From Salipiger abyssi (lineage in GTDB: Bacteria > Pseudomonadota > Alphaproteobacteria > Rhodobacterales > Rhodobacteraceae), in contig NZ_CP015093.1 in NCBI RefSeq assembly GCF_001975705.1, positions 2,666,001 to 2,730,000 on the forward strand: 64,000 nt of DNA, written 5' to 3'. Below, in pieces: positions 1 to 7,807 of the stretch. The translations under genes were made by a program, and so were the position numbers. The notes below the pieces were generated by a model. That model had not been told where the DNA came from, searched no databases, and was given only the letters and a program-made list of their open reading frames with translations. Every line of letters starts with the position of its first letter. The stretch's first letter is position 1.

Positions 1-629
1 TTGCCGATCATCGGTTTCAGCGTGTCGGCGTCGATGCACATGGCGCGCGGCGCGTTGACCAGCGCCACAGCGTCGGCGCCGGCCGCCTCGATCGCCTGTG
101 CGACCGGAACGAGCGAAGAATAGTCCGGTGCCAGCTTCGCGATGAGCGGCAGGTCGGTCTGCTCGCGCGCGCGAGAGACGAGCCTGTAGGCGGCGTCGGG
201 ATCGTATCCGAAATCGAGCCCGCCTTGCTTCAGATTGGGGCAGGACAGGTTGAGCTCCAGCCCGGCGAATGCGTCAAGGTCTGTGCAGCGCCGCACCACC
301 TCGGCATATTCGTCCTCGGTCCGCCCGATCACGCTCTGGATCACCGGCAGGTTGAGCGCCTTGAGGCGCGGGGCGTCTTCCGTCTCGAACTGGTCCCAAG
401 GGATCGAGGGAATGCCAACCGAGCTGTGCAGCCCGGCCGGCACTTCCAGCACGCGCTGCGGCGGGTTTCCGGGCCACTGATGCGGGCGGATCGTCTTGGG
501 GACCAGTGCGCCCATGGTTTCGACCGGGAAAAACTGACTGAAGCGGCCGTGGTGGCCATAGGTTCCCGAGCCGACGGTCAGCGGGTTCTTCATCTCGATG
601 CCGGCGATGGTGATGCTGAGGTCAGGCAT
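1..629 (-). CDS. pyrD: Dihydroorotate dehydrogenase, class 1B catalytic subunit (3' end off window)
   Basis: This FMN flavoprotein would interconvert dihydroorotate and orotate, or a related dihydropyrimidine. The 209 visible residues start with an ATG at 629 and show the N-terminal GSGTYG loop (residues 20-25), the NLSCPN motif with Cys130 as the class 1 catalytic base, and a following KQGG-x2-FG segment like that of class 1B enzymes. The start overlaps the stop of pyrK by eight bases, so the two subunits are translationally coupled, as expected for the NAD-linked 1B heterotetramer. Alphaproteobacteria normally rely on class 2 PyrD, and the catabolic neighbourhood suggests a degradative role. 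That role is inference. The C-terminus is not visible. Confidence 0.88.
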   Translation of the reverse strand, partial: MPDLSITIAGIEMKNPLTVGSGTYGHHGRFSQFFPVETMGALVPKTIRPHQWPGNPPQRVLEVPAGLHSSVGIPSIPWDQFETEDAPRLKALNLPVIQSVIGRTEDEYAEVVRRCTDLDAFAGLELNLSCPNLKQGGLDFGYDPDAAYRLVSRAREQTDLPLIAKLAPDYSSLVPVAQAIEAAGADAVALVNAPRAMCIDADTLKPMIG

Positions 630-1416
630 TGGCAACCTCCCAGGTGTTGAAGACCGGACCGTGATGGCAAACCTCGCGATAGCCGCGGCTTTCTCCGTCG
701 CGGTCGAGGTTCACTTCGATGATGCAGCCGTGGCAGTCGCCGAAGCCGCAGGCCATATGCTGTTCCATTGCCGATTGCGCCGGGATGCCGTGCGCGCGTG
801 CAAGCTTGTCGACCTGCCGGATCAGCCGGTTGGAGCCGCAGACATACATCGCGTCGAATGCGGTGCTTTCCGCCATGCGCAACAGGTGGTCGGTGACCAG
901 CGCCACATCGTCCGGCGTGTCGTCGGCATGGGTAAAGACCTGCCCGCCGTGGCTGGCAAAGATCTCGGCTCCGACAAGGTTGTCTCGGCTGCGTGCGCTG
1001 AGGAACGCATGGGATGTGACGCCGCGCGCGGCGGCGAGATCGGCCAGCATGGGCAGCGCGGCGATGCCGATACCGCGACCGACCAGTGCAATGGTCTTTG
1101 CGTCTTCGGGCAGCTCGAAGCCCTTGCCGAGAGGGCCGATCAGATCGCAGAGCGCCCCCGGTTGCAGCGTTTCCTTCATCAGCCGGGTGCCGTTTCCGAG
1201 GATCTTGTAGGCGACCTGAAGGCGCGTCTTCTCGGGGTTCACCCGATAGACGCTGAACGGGCGGCGCAAAAACGGGGCGAGGCTGTCGCGAATGCGGATG
1301 TTGACGAACTGGCCCGGCTCCAGCGCTGCGGCGACAGAGGGCGCCTCGACCTCCAGTAGCCAGTATTCCCCCGTCAGATGTGTGTTCGACACCACGGGCG
1401 CATCGGTCTGTTCCAT
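622..1416 (-). CDS. pyrK: Dihydroorotate dehydrogenase electron transfer subunit, FAD/[2Fe-2S]
   Basis: A 264-residue ferredoxin-reductase-like protein that passes electrons from the PyrD FMN to NAD+. It has an FAD-binding RRPFSVYR motif near residue 50, a nucleotide-binding middle domain, and a C-terminal iron-sulfur motif ACGFGDCHGC followed by VCHHGP, which supplies the four cysteine ligands. I chose the ATG at 1416 because GAGGAC lies just upstream; reading further upstream would run through an AT-rich promoter region and add an unlikely leader. It is the first gene of the pyrK-pyrD pair, and a GntR-type operator lies about 25 bp upstream. The family assignment is firm. The substrate actually used in this setting is not known. 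Confidence 0.88.
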   Translation of the reverse strand: MEQTDAPVVSNTHLTGEYWLLEVEAPSVAAALEPGQFVNIRIRDSLAPFLRRPFSVYRVNPEKTRLQVAYKILGNGTRLMKETLQPGALCDLIGPLGKGFELPEDAKTIALVGRGIGIAALPMLADLAAARGVTSHAFLSARSRDNLVGAEIFASHGGQVFTHADDTPDDVALVTDHLLRMAESTAFDAMYVCGSNRLIRQVDKLARAHGIPAQSAMEQHMACGFGDCHGCIIEVNLDRDGESRGYREVCHHGPVFNTWEVANA

Positions 1417-1440
1417 GCAGTCCTCTTTGTATTTATTGAA

Positions 1441-1452
1441 ATTGGATACAAA
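1441..1452. promoter_or_regulatory. Putative FCD-GntR operator upstream of pyrK
   Basis: ATTGGATACAAA lies in the AT-rich stretch just upstream of pyrK. It matches the near-palindrome ATTGGATACAAT found at 3475 in 11 of 12 positions and resembles typical FadR/VanR-type half sites. A role as a binding site for the adjacent GntR regulator is inferred from this recurrence. Confidence 0.5.
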
Positions 1453-1486
1453 TATACATAAATCCATAAGCCGCGCAACGCATGAA

Positions 1487-1522
1487 ATGAAAAAACCCGG
1501 CGCCCTGGGGCGCCGGGTTTGG
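1487..1522 (-). terminator. Rho-independent terminator after the GntR gene
   Basis: On the minus strand, CCCGGCGCCC pairs with GGGCGCCGGG around a two-base loop, the stem is extended by three A-T pairs, and it ends in a run of six T. It lies just downstream of the GntR stop codon and separates the M20/GntR transcript from pyrK-pyrD. Confidence 0.85.
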
Positions 1523-1547
1523 AAATCACGCGGAAAATTCTGCGCGG

Positions 1548-2195
1548 TCAGGCGAGTTTGGCGATGGTCTCCACGTTCTGGCGCACATGGGCGCGCACCT
1601 TCCGCTCAAGGTCTTCGGGATCGCCTGCCTTCACCGCATCCACCAGGCTTTGATGCTCAAGGCCTGTGATTTCCAGCTCCTTCGATTCTGCGTAGTAGCT
1701 GCGGAAATAGGGGCGCAGCATGAGCCGGAGGCGCTGGCTCTGCTGGATCAGCAGCGGCCGCTTGCTACAGGCCGTGAGGTAGTTGTGGAAATCGTCATGC
1801 GCCGCGATCCACGCCGTCAGATCCTGGCTCACATTCTGCATCCGCCAGTGCAGGTGTTCGAGTTCGCTGATCTCGGTCGCGCTCATACGTGGCAGCGCCA
1901 ACCGCGCCGCCAGCGCCTCGAGCACGGCGCGCATTTCAATGATCTCCACCACCTCTTCCGAGGAATACTGCGCCACCGAGGCACCGCGGTTGGCAATGAT
2001 CGTGACGGCGCCGTCGCCCTCAAGCTGACGCAGGGCGTCGCGCACCGGCATCCGGCTGATGCCGAGGTTTTCGGCGAGCGCTTCGGTCGGCACGCGCATG
2101 CCCGGTTCCAGCTCACCCGAAAGGATGGCATCGAGTATGTAGTGATAGGCGCGCTCTACGGGCGACATTTTATTGTTGATAAATCGCTGTGTCAT
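1548..2195 (-). CDS. GntR family transcriptional regulator, FCD subfamily
   Basis: A 215-residue DNA-binding protein with an N-terminal winged helix (about residues 12-75; GISRMPVRDALRQLEGDG is the recognition region) and a C-terminal all-helical FCD ligand domain (about 85-205). The FCD domain carries the histidines expected for metal and ligand binding in segments such as HDDFHNYL. It follows the M20-like gene by 33 bp on the same strand and is followed by a strong terminator, so the two are probably co-transcribed. Operator-like ATTGGATACAA sequences lie in front of pyrK and between the M20 gene and dctP, so it is the best local candidate for controlling the whole 1-11186 cluster. The inducer is unknown. 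Confidence 0.9.
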   Translation of the reverse strand: MTQRFINNKMSPVERAYHYILDAILSGELEPGMRVPTEALAENLGISRMPVRDALRQLEGDGAVTIIANRGASVAQYSSEEVVEIIEMRAVLEALAARLALPRMSATEISELEHLHWRMQNVSQDLTAWIAAHDDFHNYLTACSKRPLLIQQSQRLRLMLRPYFRSYYAESKELEITGLEHQSLVDAVKAGDPEDLERKVRAHVRQNVETIAKLA

Positions 2196-2228
2196 GCCTT
2201 CCCGCCTTTCACAGTCCGGCCTCCTTCT

Positions 2229-3428
2229 CTATCCGCGGGCATCTTGACCGGCCTCGCGCGTCTCGCCCACGCATTCGCAAATCAGTTCATAGTAGACCTT
2301 TGCGATGCCGACGAGGTCCTCCACCAGAACATTTTCCTCGTCAGAGTGGAATTGTGCAACCTCGCCGGGCCCGAGCATGACCGCAGCCGCCCCCTCGCGC
2401 GCAAAGAAACCGGCGTCGAGGGCGAAATTGCAGGCGAAGCTTTCCGCCTTGCGGTAGCCGGAGCGGTCAAAGGCCGCGCGCAGTTTGGCAAAGAACGGGC
2501 CGGTCTCGTCCAACTCGTTGGGATACATGATCGGCCCCGGCTCGAAACTCAGTGACCACGGCGCGTCGATCCCGATCCGCGATGTCAGCGCCTCAAAGGC
2601 CTGTTCCGGCACCTCGCCGGGAAGGACGCGGCGATCGTAGGTGATGGTTGCGGTGTCGGGCACGGTGTGCGTGGCATTGGGCAGGGTCTTCAGCGCGGTC
2701 GGCGTGAGCGTTGCCGGGCCAAAGGTCGGATGATCCGCGACGTCAAGATCGAAGTCCTCCAGCGCCTCCAGAACCCGGCGCGCGCCGGAAAGCGCATTGA
2801 TACCGTTCCAGGGGGCGGAGGAGTGCGATGCCTTGCCGTGTACCTGTATGTCGAAATCGACGCGGCCCTTGTTGCCGGTGGCGATGCGCCCGTCGGTGCC
2901 GATGCAGATCACCGCGTAGTCGGGCGTTCTGGCGATATCGGCCATGGCGGCGCGCACCGCATCGTGACGCCCGGTCTCGCCCGCAGTGGTCAGCACCACG
3001 GTGAGCCTCCCGTCGAGCCTGTCCTCCGCGATGGCCTGGGCCAGGGCGCCCAGCACTGCGGTGAGCGCGGTCTTTTGCTCGGCCACGCCGCGACCGCGTA
3101 CCGCGGGGCCGCGGTCGGTCTCGATGGTGCGTGGCGCGAACGGGTCGGTCATCCGGTTCGCGGGGTGGGTCATCGCATAGGCCACGAACAACAGCGACGC
3201 CCTGCCGTCGACGGGGCCGGCCTCGGCGATGAGGTTGCCATGCGCATCGAAGCGGATCTCGGCCCCGACCTCGCGAAAGCGCGGCGCGGCGCAGTCGCGG
3301 ATGAAGGCATGCACGGCCGGATCCGTCTCTTGCAGGTCGGTCTGCTCGCTCGGGAACTGAACGAATTCATGCAGCAGCGGGACGAGCTTCTCTGCCGTCA
3401 GATGGCTGTGTGCTTGTTTTTTCATCAA
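2229..3428 (-). CDS. M20-fold hydrolase with altered metal-binding motifs
   Basis: A 399-residue protein with the two-domain M20 (ArgE/DapE/CPG2) architecture. The dimerisation-domain signature HGKASHSSAPWNG (residues 197-209) and the DRRVLPGE segment are well kept. The catalytic signatures are not: the usual GHxDVVP is replaced by AYAMTHP (83-89), the bridging-aspartate motif GRGxxDMK is GRGVAEQK (112-119), DEE is AGE (149-151), and the GEPT ligand region reads GTDG. Either the chemistry is unusual or the protein no longer acts as a peptidase. It is divergent from dctP and probably co-transcribed with the GntR gene. A role on ureido or acyl-amino compounds is only a guess from its neighbours. 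Confidence 0.75.
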   Translation of the reverse strand: MMKKQAHSHLTAEKLVPLLHEFVQFPSEQTDLQETDPAVHAFIRDCAAPRFREVGAEIRFDAHGNLIAEAGPVDGRASLLFVAYAMTHPANRMTDPFAPRTIETDRGPAVRGRGVAEQKTALTAVLGALAQAIAEDRLDGRLTVVLTTAGETGRHDAVRAAMADIARTPDYAVICIGTDGRIATGNKGRVDFDIQVHGKASHSSAPWNGINALSGARRVLEALEDFDLDVADHPTFGPATLTPTALKTLPNATHTVPDTATITYDRRVLPGEVPEQAFEALTSRIGIDAPWSLSFEPGPIMYPNELDETGPFFAKLRAAFDRSGYRKAESFACNFALDAGFFAREGAAAVMLGPGEVAQFHSDEENVLVEDLVGIAKVYYELICECVGETREAGQDARG

Positions 3429-3474
3429 TTTATGGGCCTCCAGATATTTTTCGATTTCGTCGCTTGCATCTCAT

Positions 3475-3486
3475 ATTGGATACAAT
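3475..3486. promoter_or_regulatory. Putative FCD-GntR operator between the M20 gene and dctP
   Basis: ATTGGATACAAT is nearly palindromic (ATTGNATACAAT) and lies in the divergent region between the M20-like gene (start 3428) and dctP (start 3574). The same sequence with one change occurs at 1441 and at 23781. It is placed to control both directions. Confidence 0.55.
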
Positions 3487-3573
3487 AATACTTGAATACA
3501 CTTTAGCAAATCAAGATGCGCGCCCTCTGGCAAGTCAAAAACCCACTGGCGCGACAACAACCGGGAGAAGCGA

Positions 3574-4608
3574 ATGAGTATTGGAAACCTGATCAGAGCC
3601 GGTGCGGTCGCACTTGCCGCATCGACGCTCGTCGCGGGGGCGGCCTCGGCGCAGCAAACCGTTCTGCGGCTGAGCCACACCACCGCCGAAACCATGGAGC
3701 AGGGCTCTCACTCTTGGGCGGTGATTTTCAAGGAGATGGTCGAGGGGCAGACCGGCGGTGACATCGAGGTGCGCATTCTGGGCGCCAATGCCGCCGGTGC
3801 GGAGCGTGAACAGATCGAAAAGGCGCAGGCCGGCATCAACCAGATCACGCTCAACAGCGAAATCCTGATGCCGAGCTTTTTCCCGCAGGCACGGGTTCTC
3901 GGCATTCCTTTCCTGTTCAAATCCGATGCGGTCGCCTGGGAGGTTCTGGACGGGCCGTTCGGGCAGCAGTTTGCACAGGCCTGGCGCGATGCAACCGGCT
4001 TGCGCATGCTGGGTATTTTCAATGCCGGGTTCCGCAGCTTCTTCAACAGCGATCATCCGGTGCATAGCCCGGCCGACCTTGCCGGCCTGAAGATCCGCAC
4101 CGGCGAAAACGACGCGCATATTGCCATGGTGCGCGAGCTTAGCGGCAGCCCGGTGCCGATTTCCTGGTCGGAAGTCTACACATCGCTACAACAAGGCGTG
4201 GTCGACGGCATGGAAAACCCGCCCGGCCTTGCCTACGCGATGAAGTTCCACGAGCATCTGAAATATCTGACGCTCGACCGGCACCTCTTCAGCATTCACG
4301 CCGCGATGATCAACGAAGCGACCTATCAGTCGCTCAGCGACGACCAGAAGGCCATCGTGAACGAGGCGGCGAAGACGGCGACTTTGGTGGCGCGGGCCAC
4401 CGTGCTGCTGGATGAACGCCACGCTTTGGGTGATCTGGAGGAGGCCGGCATCGAAATCTACGATCCGACGCCCGCGGAATACGCGCAGTTTCGCGAGCTG
4501 GGTCGTCCCGCCGTCGAAGCCATGGTTCGGGCCGAGATCGGCGACGACTGGGTCGATGCCCTGATGGCGGCGATTGCCGAGGCAGAAGCTGCGGTCGGTC
4601 AGCCCTGA
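3574..4608 (+). CDS. TRAP transporter substrate-binding protein, DctP family
   Basis: A 344-residue periplasmic protein that captures a small organic acid for TRAP uptake. It begins with a cleavable signal peptide (hydrophobic residues about 8-25, ending AASAQ). The DctP core follows, with the conserved arginine region GLKIRTGEN and the segment PISWSEVYTSLQQGVVDGMENP that is diagnostic of the family. The RBS GGGAGAA precedes the ATG at 3574. It is the first gene of a tight run through dctQ, dctM, the molybdenum hydroxylase and the asparaginase, which implies that the imported compound is their substrate. The ligand cannot be read from sequence. Confidence 0.93.
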   Translation: MSIGNLIRAGAVALAASTLVAGAASAQQTVLRLSHTTAETMEQGSHSWAVIFKEMVEGQTGGDIEVRILGANAAGAEREQIEKAQAGINQITLNSEILMPSFFPQARVLGIPFLFKSDAVAWEVLDGPFGQQFAQAWRDATGLRMLGIFNAGFRSFFNSDHPVHSPADLAGLKIRTGENDAHIAMVRELSGSPVPISWSEVYTSLQQGVVDGMENPPGLAYAMKFHEHLKYLTLDRHLFSIHAAMINEATYQSLSDDQKAIVNEAAKTATLVARATVLLDERHALGDLEEAGIEIYDPTPAEYAQFRELGRPAVEAMVRAEIGDDWVDALMAAIAEAEAAVGQP

Positions 4609-4642
4609 GCCCCGTCCCGCATCCAGAAAAGGAGGCCCCGGA

Positions 4643-5137
4643 ATGTTCCGAAAGTTCGATGCTGGCGTTCTGCTGCTGACAAAGGCCGCCGTCGTGGCGC
4701 TGCTCTTCGTCATGTTTGGCGCCACGCTTGCCGGGGTCTTCTTCCGCTACGTGCTCGACGACGCGCTGACCTGGTCGGAGGAGGTCGCACGCTACAGTAT
4801 GGTGTGGCTTTCGTTTCTGGGCGGCGGCCTCGTGTTCCGTGAGGGCGGCCATGTGGCGGTAGACCTGCTGCTCGCCCATTTGCCTTCCCGCCGTCTGCGT
4901 CTTGCCGTCACGCTGCTTGCCCAGGTCTTGGTGATGGCCGTGCTTGCCGTCGTTCTCTGGCAGGGAGTGATCCTGATGGCGCGCGGTCAGTACATGACCA
5001 CGGCGGCGCTGCGCCTGCCGATGTATGTGCCCTATGCCGCGCTGCCGGTCGGCGCCGGGTTGATGATCTACCATTTGCTGGTGACAGGGCGCGGCCTGAT
5101 TGCCTCCGATACCGATGATGCCAATGCTCCGGGCTGA
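4643..5137 (+). CDS. TRAP transporter small permease, DctQ family
   Basis: A 164-residue inner-membrane protein with four predicted membrane segments (roughly residues 13-37, 50-70, 88-110 and 128-150) and the DctQ hallmark EEVARYSMVWLSFLGG. The ATG at 4643 is preceded by AGGAGG at the proper distance; starting earlier would only add residues that overlap the intergenic sequence after dctP. It forms the membrane complex with DctM, which is encoded 18 bp downstream. The length is normal for the family. Confidence 0.92.
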   Translation: MFRKFDAGVLLLTKAAVVALLFVMFGATLAGVFFRYVLDDALTWSEEVARYSMVWLSFLGGGLVFREGGHVAVDLLLAHLPSRRLRLAVTLLAQVLVMAVLAVVLWQGVILMARGQYMTTAALRLPMYVPYAALPVGAGLMIYHLLVTGRGLIASDTDDANAPG

Positions 5138-5155
5138 TCCGAGGACCCATCTGTA

Positions 5156-6439
5156 ATGCTCGCAACGACTCTTTTCCTGTCCATGCTAATGCTGCTTCTC
5201 ATGGGCGTTCCGATCGCCTTCGCAGTGGCCGGCGCGGCCTTGCTTGCCATGGTGCTGCTGCTGCCTTCGATGCCGCTGGTGCTCGTGCCGATGAGCATGT
5301 TCAACGGCATGGACTCCTTTCCGATGATGGCGATCCCCTTCTTCGTGCTGGCCGGCGAGCTGATGAATCGCGGCGGCATCTCCATGCAGCTTGTGCGGTT
5401 TTCCCAGTCGCTGGTCGGGCATGTGCGGGGCGGGCTCGGCCACACCAATGTTGTGGCCAATGCCATCATGTCCTCGATCTCCGGCTCGGCGCTGGCGAAT
5501 ATCGCCGCCGTGGGTCGGGTGATGATCCCGGCCATGCGGGAAGAGGGCTATGACCGCTCCTTCGCGGCCAGCATCACCATCGGTGCCTCGCTGCTGGGAC
5601 CGATCATTCCGCCGAGTATCACCATGGTGATATTTGCCGTGACCGCCAATCAATCTGTAGGGGCTTTGTTTCTGGCCGGCATCCTGCCCGGCGTGATCAT
5701 TTGCACGGGCATGATGGGGCTGGTCTACGTCCGCTCGCGGCGTCGGCGCTACGGGACGATCACCCCTTTTTCGCTCCGCCGTGTCGGTCGGGAGTTCCGC
5801 CGCTCGTTTCTGGCGCTGCTGATGCCGGTGATCATCCTCGGCGGCATCTTTGGCGGCATCATGACCCCCACCGAGGCCGCGGCAGTCGCTGCCTTCTATG
5901 CCCTGGTGGTCAGTATGCTGATCTATCGCTCGATCAGCTTGGCAGACATCTGGCAGGTGGCGCTTTCCACCACCAAGACAACGAGTTTCATCATGCTGGT
6001 GATCGGCGCCGCACGGGTCTTTTCGGACGTCATGCTGTCTGAAGGCGTGCCGGGGCAGATCGCCGGTGCAATGCTGAGCCTTTCGGAGAATCCCGTTATC
6101 CTGCTGCTGCTCATCAACCTGCTGCTGTTGATCGTCGGATTCGTCATGGACACCACCGCCGCGATCATCATCCTGGTGCCGGTGCTGATGCCCGTGGCCA
6201 TCCAACTTGGCATCGATCCGGTCAGCTTCGGTGTGCTGATGAGCATCAACCTTGTCATCGGCATGGCCACCCCGCCGGTCGGCGTGGCGCTGTTTCTGGG
6301 CAGCGAGGTCTCGGGCCTGCGGGTCGAGCAACTGGCCGGTCCCGTGGCGCTTGTCATCCTTGTTCATATCGCCACGCTTCTGCTGGTGAGCTTTGTGCCC
6401 GCCGTCAGCCTGTGGCTGCCCGAGATCTTCGGATACTGA
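5156..6439 (+). CDS. TRAP transporter large permease, DctM family
   Basis: A 427-residue polytopic permease that couples sodium entry to solute uptake. It shows the DctM features SSISGSALANIAAVGRVM, the LGPIIPPSITMVI loop and the C-terminal MATPPVGVALFLG motif, with about a dozen membrane helices. The gene starts 18 bp after dctQ and ends 7 bp before the hydroxylase FAD subunit, so transport and oxidation are in one transcription unit. The length is typical. Confidence 0.94.
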   Translation: MLATTLFLSMLMLLLMGVPIAFAVAGAALLAMVLLLPSMPLVLVPMSMFNGMDSFPMMAIPFFVLAGELMNRGGISMQLVRFSQSLVGHVRGGLGHTNVVANAIMSSISGSALANIAAVGRVMIPAMREEGYDRSFAASITIGASLLGPIIPPSITMVIFAVTANQSVGALFLAGILPGVIICTGMMGLVYVRSRRRRYGTITPFSLRRVGREFRRSFLALLMPVIILGGIFGGIMTPTEAAAVAAFYALVVSMLIYRSISLADIWQVALSTTKTTSFIMLVIGAARVFSDVMLSEGVPGQIAGAMLSLSENPVILLLLINLLLLIVGFVMDTTAAIIILVPVLMPVAIQLGIDPVSFGVLMSINLVIGMATPPVGVALFLGSEVSGLRVEQLAGPVALVILVHIATLLLVSFVPAVSLWLPEIFGY

Positions 6440-6446
6440 GAAGACC

Positions 6447-7313
6447 ATGAAACCATATCCTTTCGAGTACACCCGCGTCTCCTCGCTGGAGCAAGCGGTC
6501 ACCCTTCTGCATCGGGAGGAGGAGCCGCGCATCATCGCCGGTGGTCAGAGCCTGATGCCGATCCTCGCCATGCGCCTCGCGGCCCCCTCGCGGCTGATCG
6601 ACATCGGCGCGTTGTCGGCCCTGCGCGGCATCGAGCGGCGCGGTGAGGTGCTTCGCATCGGCGCGCTTGTCCGGCACGCGGAGGTCATGGCGAGTGCCGA
6701 GGTGGCCGAGGCAGTGCCGCTTCTCGCCCGTGCAATTACCCATGTCGCCCATCCGGCGGTGCGCAACCGCGGCACCTTCGGCGGCAGTGTCTGCCTGGCC
6801 GATCCGGCGGCGGAGCTTCCGGCGGTGTGCACCGCGCTTGGCGCGACGTTCGAGGTTTTTGGCCGCGACGGCCTGCGGACCATTCCGGCCCGCGAATTCT
6901 TTCTCGACATTTACGAAACCGCGCTCGCGCCGGACGAGATTCTGGTCGCCGCCCAACTGCCCGTCGCATGCCCAAAGGAGCGCTTCGGCTTTGAAGAAAT
7001 CGCCCGCAGACACGGCGATTTCGCCATCGTGGGATTGGCGGTGCGGGCGCGGATAGAGGACGCAGCCTTTGCCGATCTCGATCTGTGCTTCTTCGGCGCC
7101 TCGCCGCGTCCGGTGCTCGCGCGGAATGCGGCACGGGCCCTGATCGGGCGGGAATTCACCGCCGAAGCGGAGCTGGCGGCCATCGCCGCGCTGGCCGAGG
7201 ATCTCGATCCGCAGGAGGACGCCCAGGCCGACGCGGCGATGCGGCTGCACCTGGCCGGGGTTTTGCTGAAACGGCGGCTGGCCGAGGTCGCAGGCAAGGA
7301 GGCCGAAAAATGA
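6447..7313 (+). CDS. Molybdenum hydroxylase FAD-binding (medium) subunit
   Basis: A 288-residue subunit of a xanthine dehydrogenase/CO dehydrogenase-type enzyme, carrying electrons from the iron-sulfur clusters to the terminal acceptor through FAD. It has the PCMH-type FAD motif IIAGGQSLMPILAMRLA (residues 30-46) and the second motif RNRGTFGGSVCLADP, followed by the C-terminal CO-dehydrogenase-flavoprotein domain. I chose the ATG at 6447, seven bases after the dctM stop. Its stop overlaps the ATG of the iron-sulfur subunit (ATGA). It belongs with the next two genes as one heterotrimer. Confidence 0.92.
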   Translation: MKPYPFEYTRVSSLEQAVTLLHREEEPRIIAGGQSLMPILAMRLAAPSRLIDIGALSALRGIERRGEVLRIGALVRHAEVMASAEVAEAVPLLARAITHVAHPAVRNRGTFGGSVCLADPAAELPAVCTALGATFEVFGRDGLRTIPAREFFLDIYETALAPDEILVAAQLPVACPKERFGFEEIARRHGDFAIVGLAVRARIEDAAFADLDLCFFGASPRPVLARNAARALIGREFTAEAELAAIAALAEDLDPQEDAQADAAMRLHLAGVLLKRRLAEVAGKEAEK

Positions 7314-7807
7314 GCGAACCGATGCAACGCGTTGCCTTGAAGGTGAACGGCGAACACCACGTCGTGACCGTACCCACCCGCAAGCATCTGGCCGACATCC
7401 TGCGCGAGGATCTGGGTTTTACCGGCGTGCATGTGGGGTGTGAGCACGGGGTCTGTGGCGCCTGCACCATCCGCATCGACGGGGCCATCGCGCGCGGCTG
7501 TCTCATTCTCGGGGGACAGTCGGAGGGGGCTGAAATCGAGACGATCGAATACCTGTCCTCGCAGCCGGGCACCCGTGACCTGGTCGAGGCCTTCGTTTCC
7601 GAAAACGCCTTGCAGTGCGGCTTTTGCACGCCCGGGATGGTGATCTCGGCCGCCGCCTTGCTGGCGGAAACCGCCGATCCCACGCGGGAGGAGGTCCGCG
7701 CCTATCTTTCCGGCAATTACTGCCGCTGCACCGGATATCAGGCCATCGTCGATGCGGTGATGAAGACAGCCGCCGGACGCCGGGCCGAAAAGGGAGAGGT
7801 TGCATGA
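7310..7807 (+). CDS. Molybdenum hydroxylase [2Fe-2S] (small) subunit
   Basis: A 165-residue ferredoxin-like subunit. The plant-type cluster ligands are Cys44, Cys49, Cys52 and Cys64 (GCEHGVCGAC then GC), and the second cluster ligands are Cys103, Cys106, Cys138 and Cys140 (CGFC then CRC in a four-helix domain). Both ends overlap their neighbours by four bases (ATGA), showing translational coupling with the FAD and molybdenum subunits. Its length and motifs match the family exactly. Confidence 0.95.
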   Translation: MSEPMQRVALKVNGEHHVVTVPTRKHLADILREDLGFTGVHVGCEHGVCGACTIRIDGAIARGCLILGGQSEGAEIETIEYLSSQPGTRDLVEAFVSENALQCGFCTPGMVISAAALLAETADPTREEVRAYLSGNYCRCTGYQAIVDAVMKTAAGRRAEKGEVA

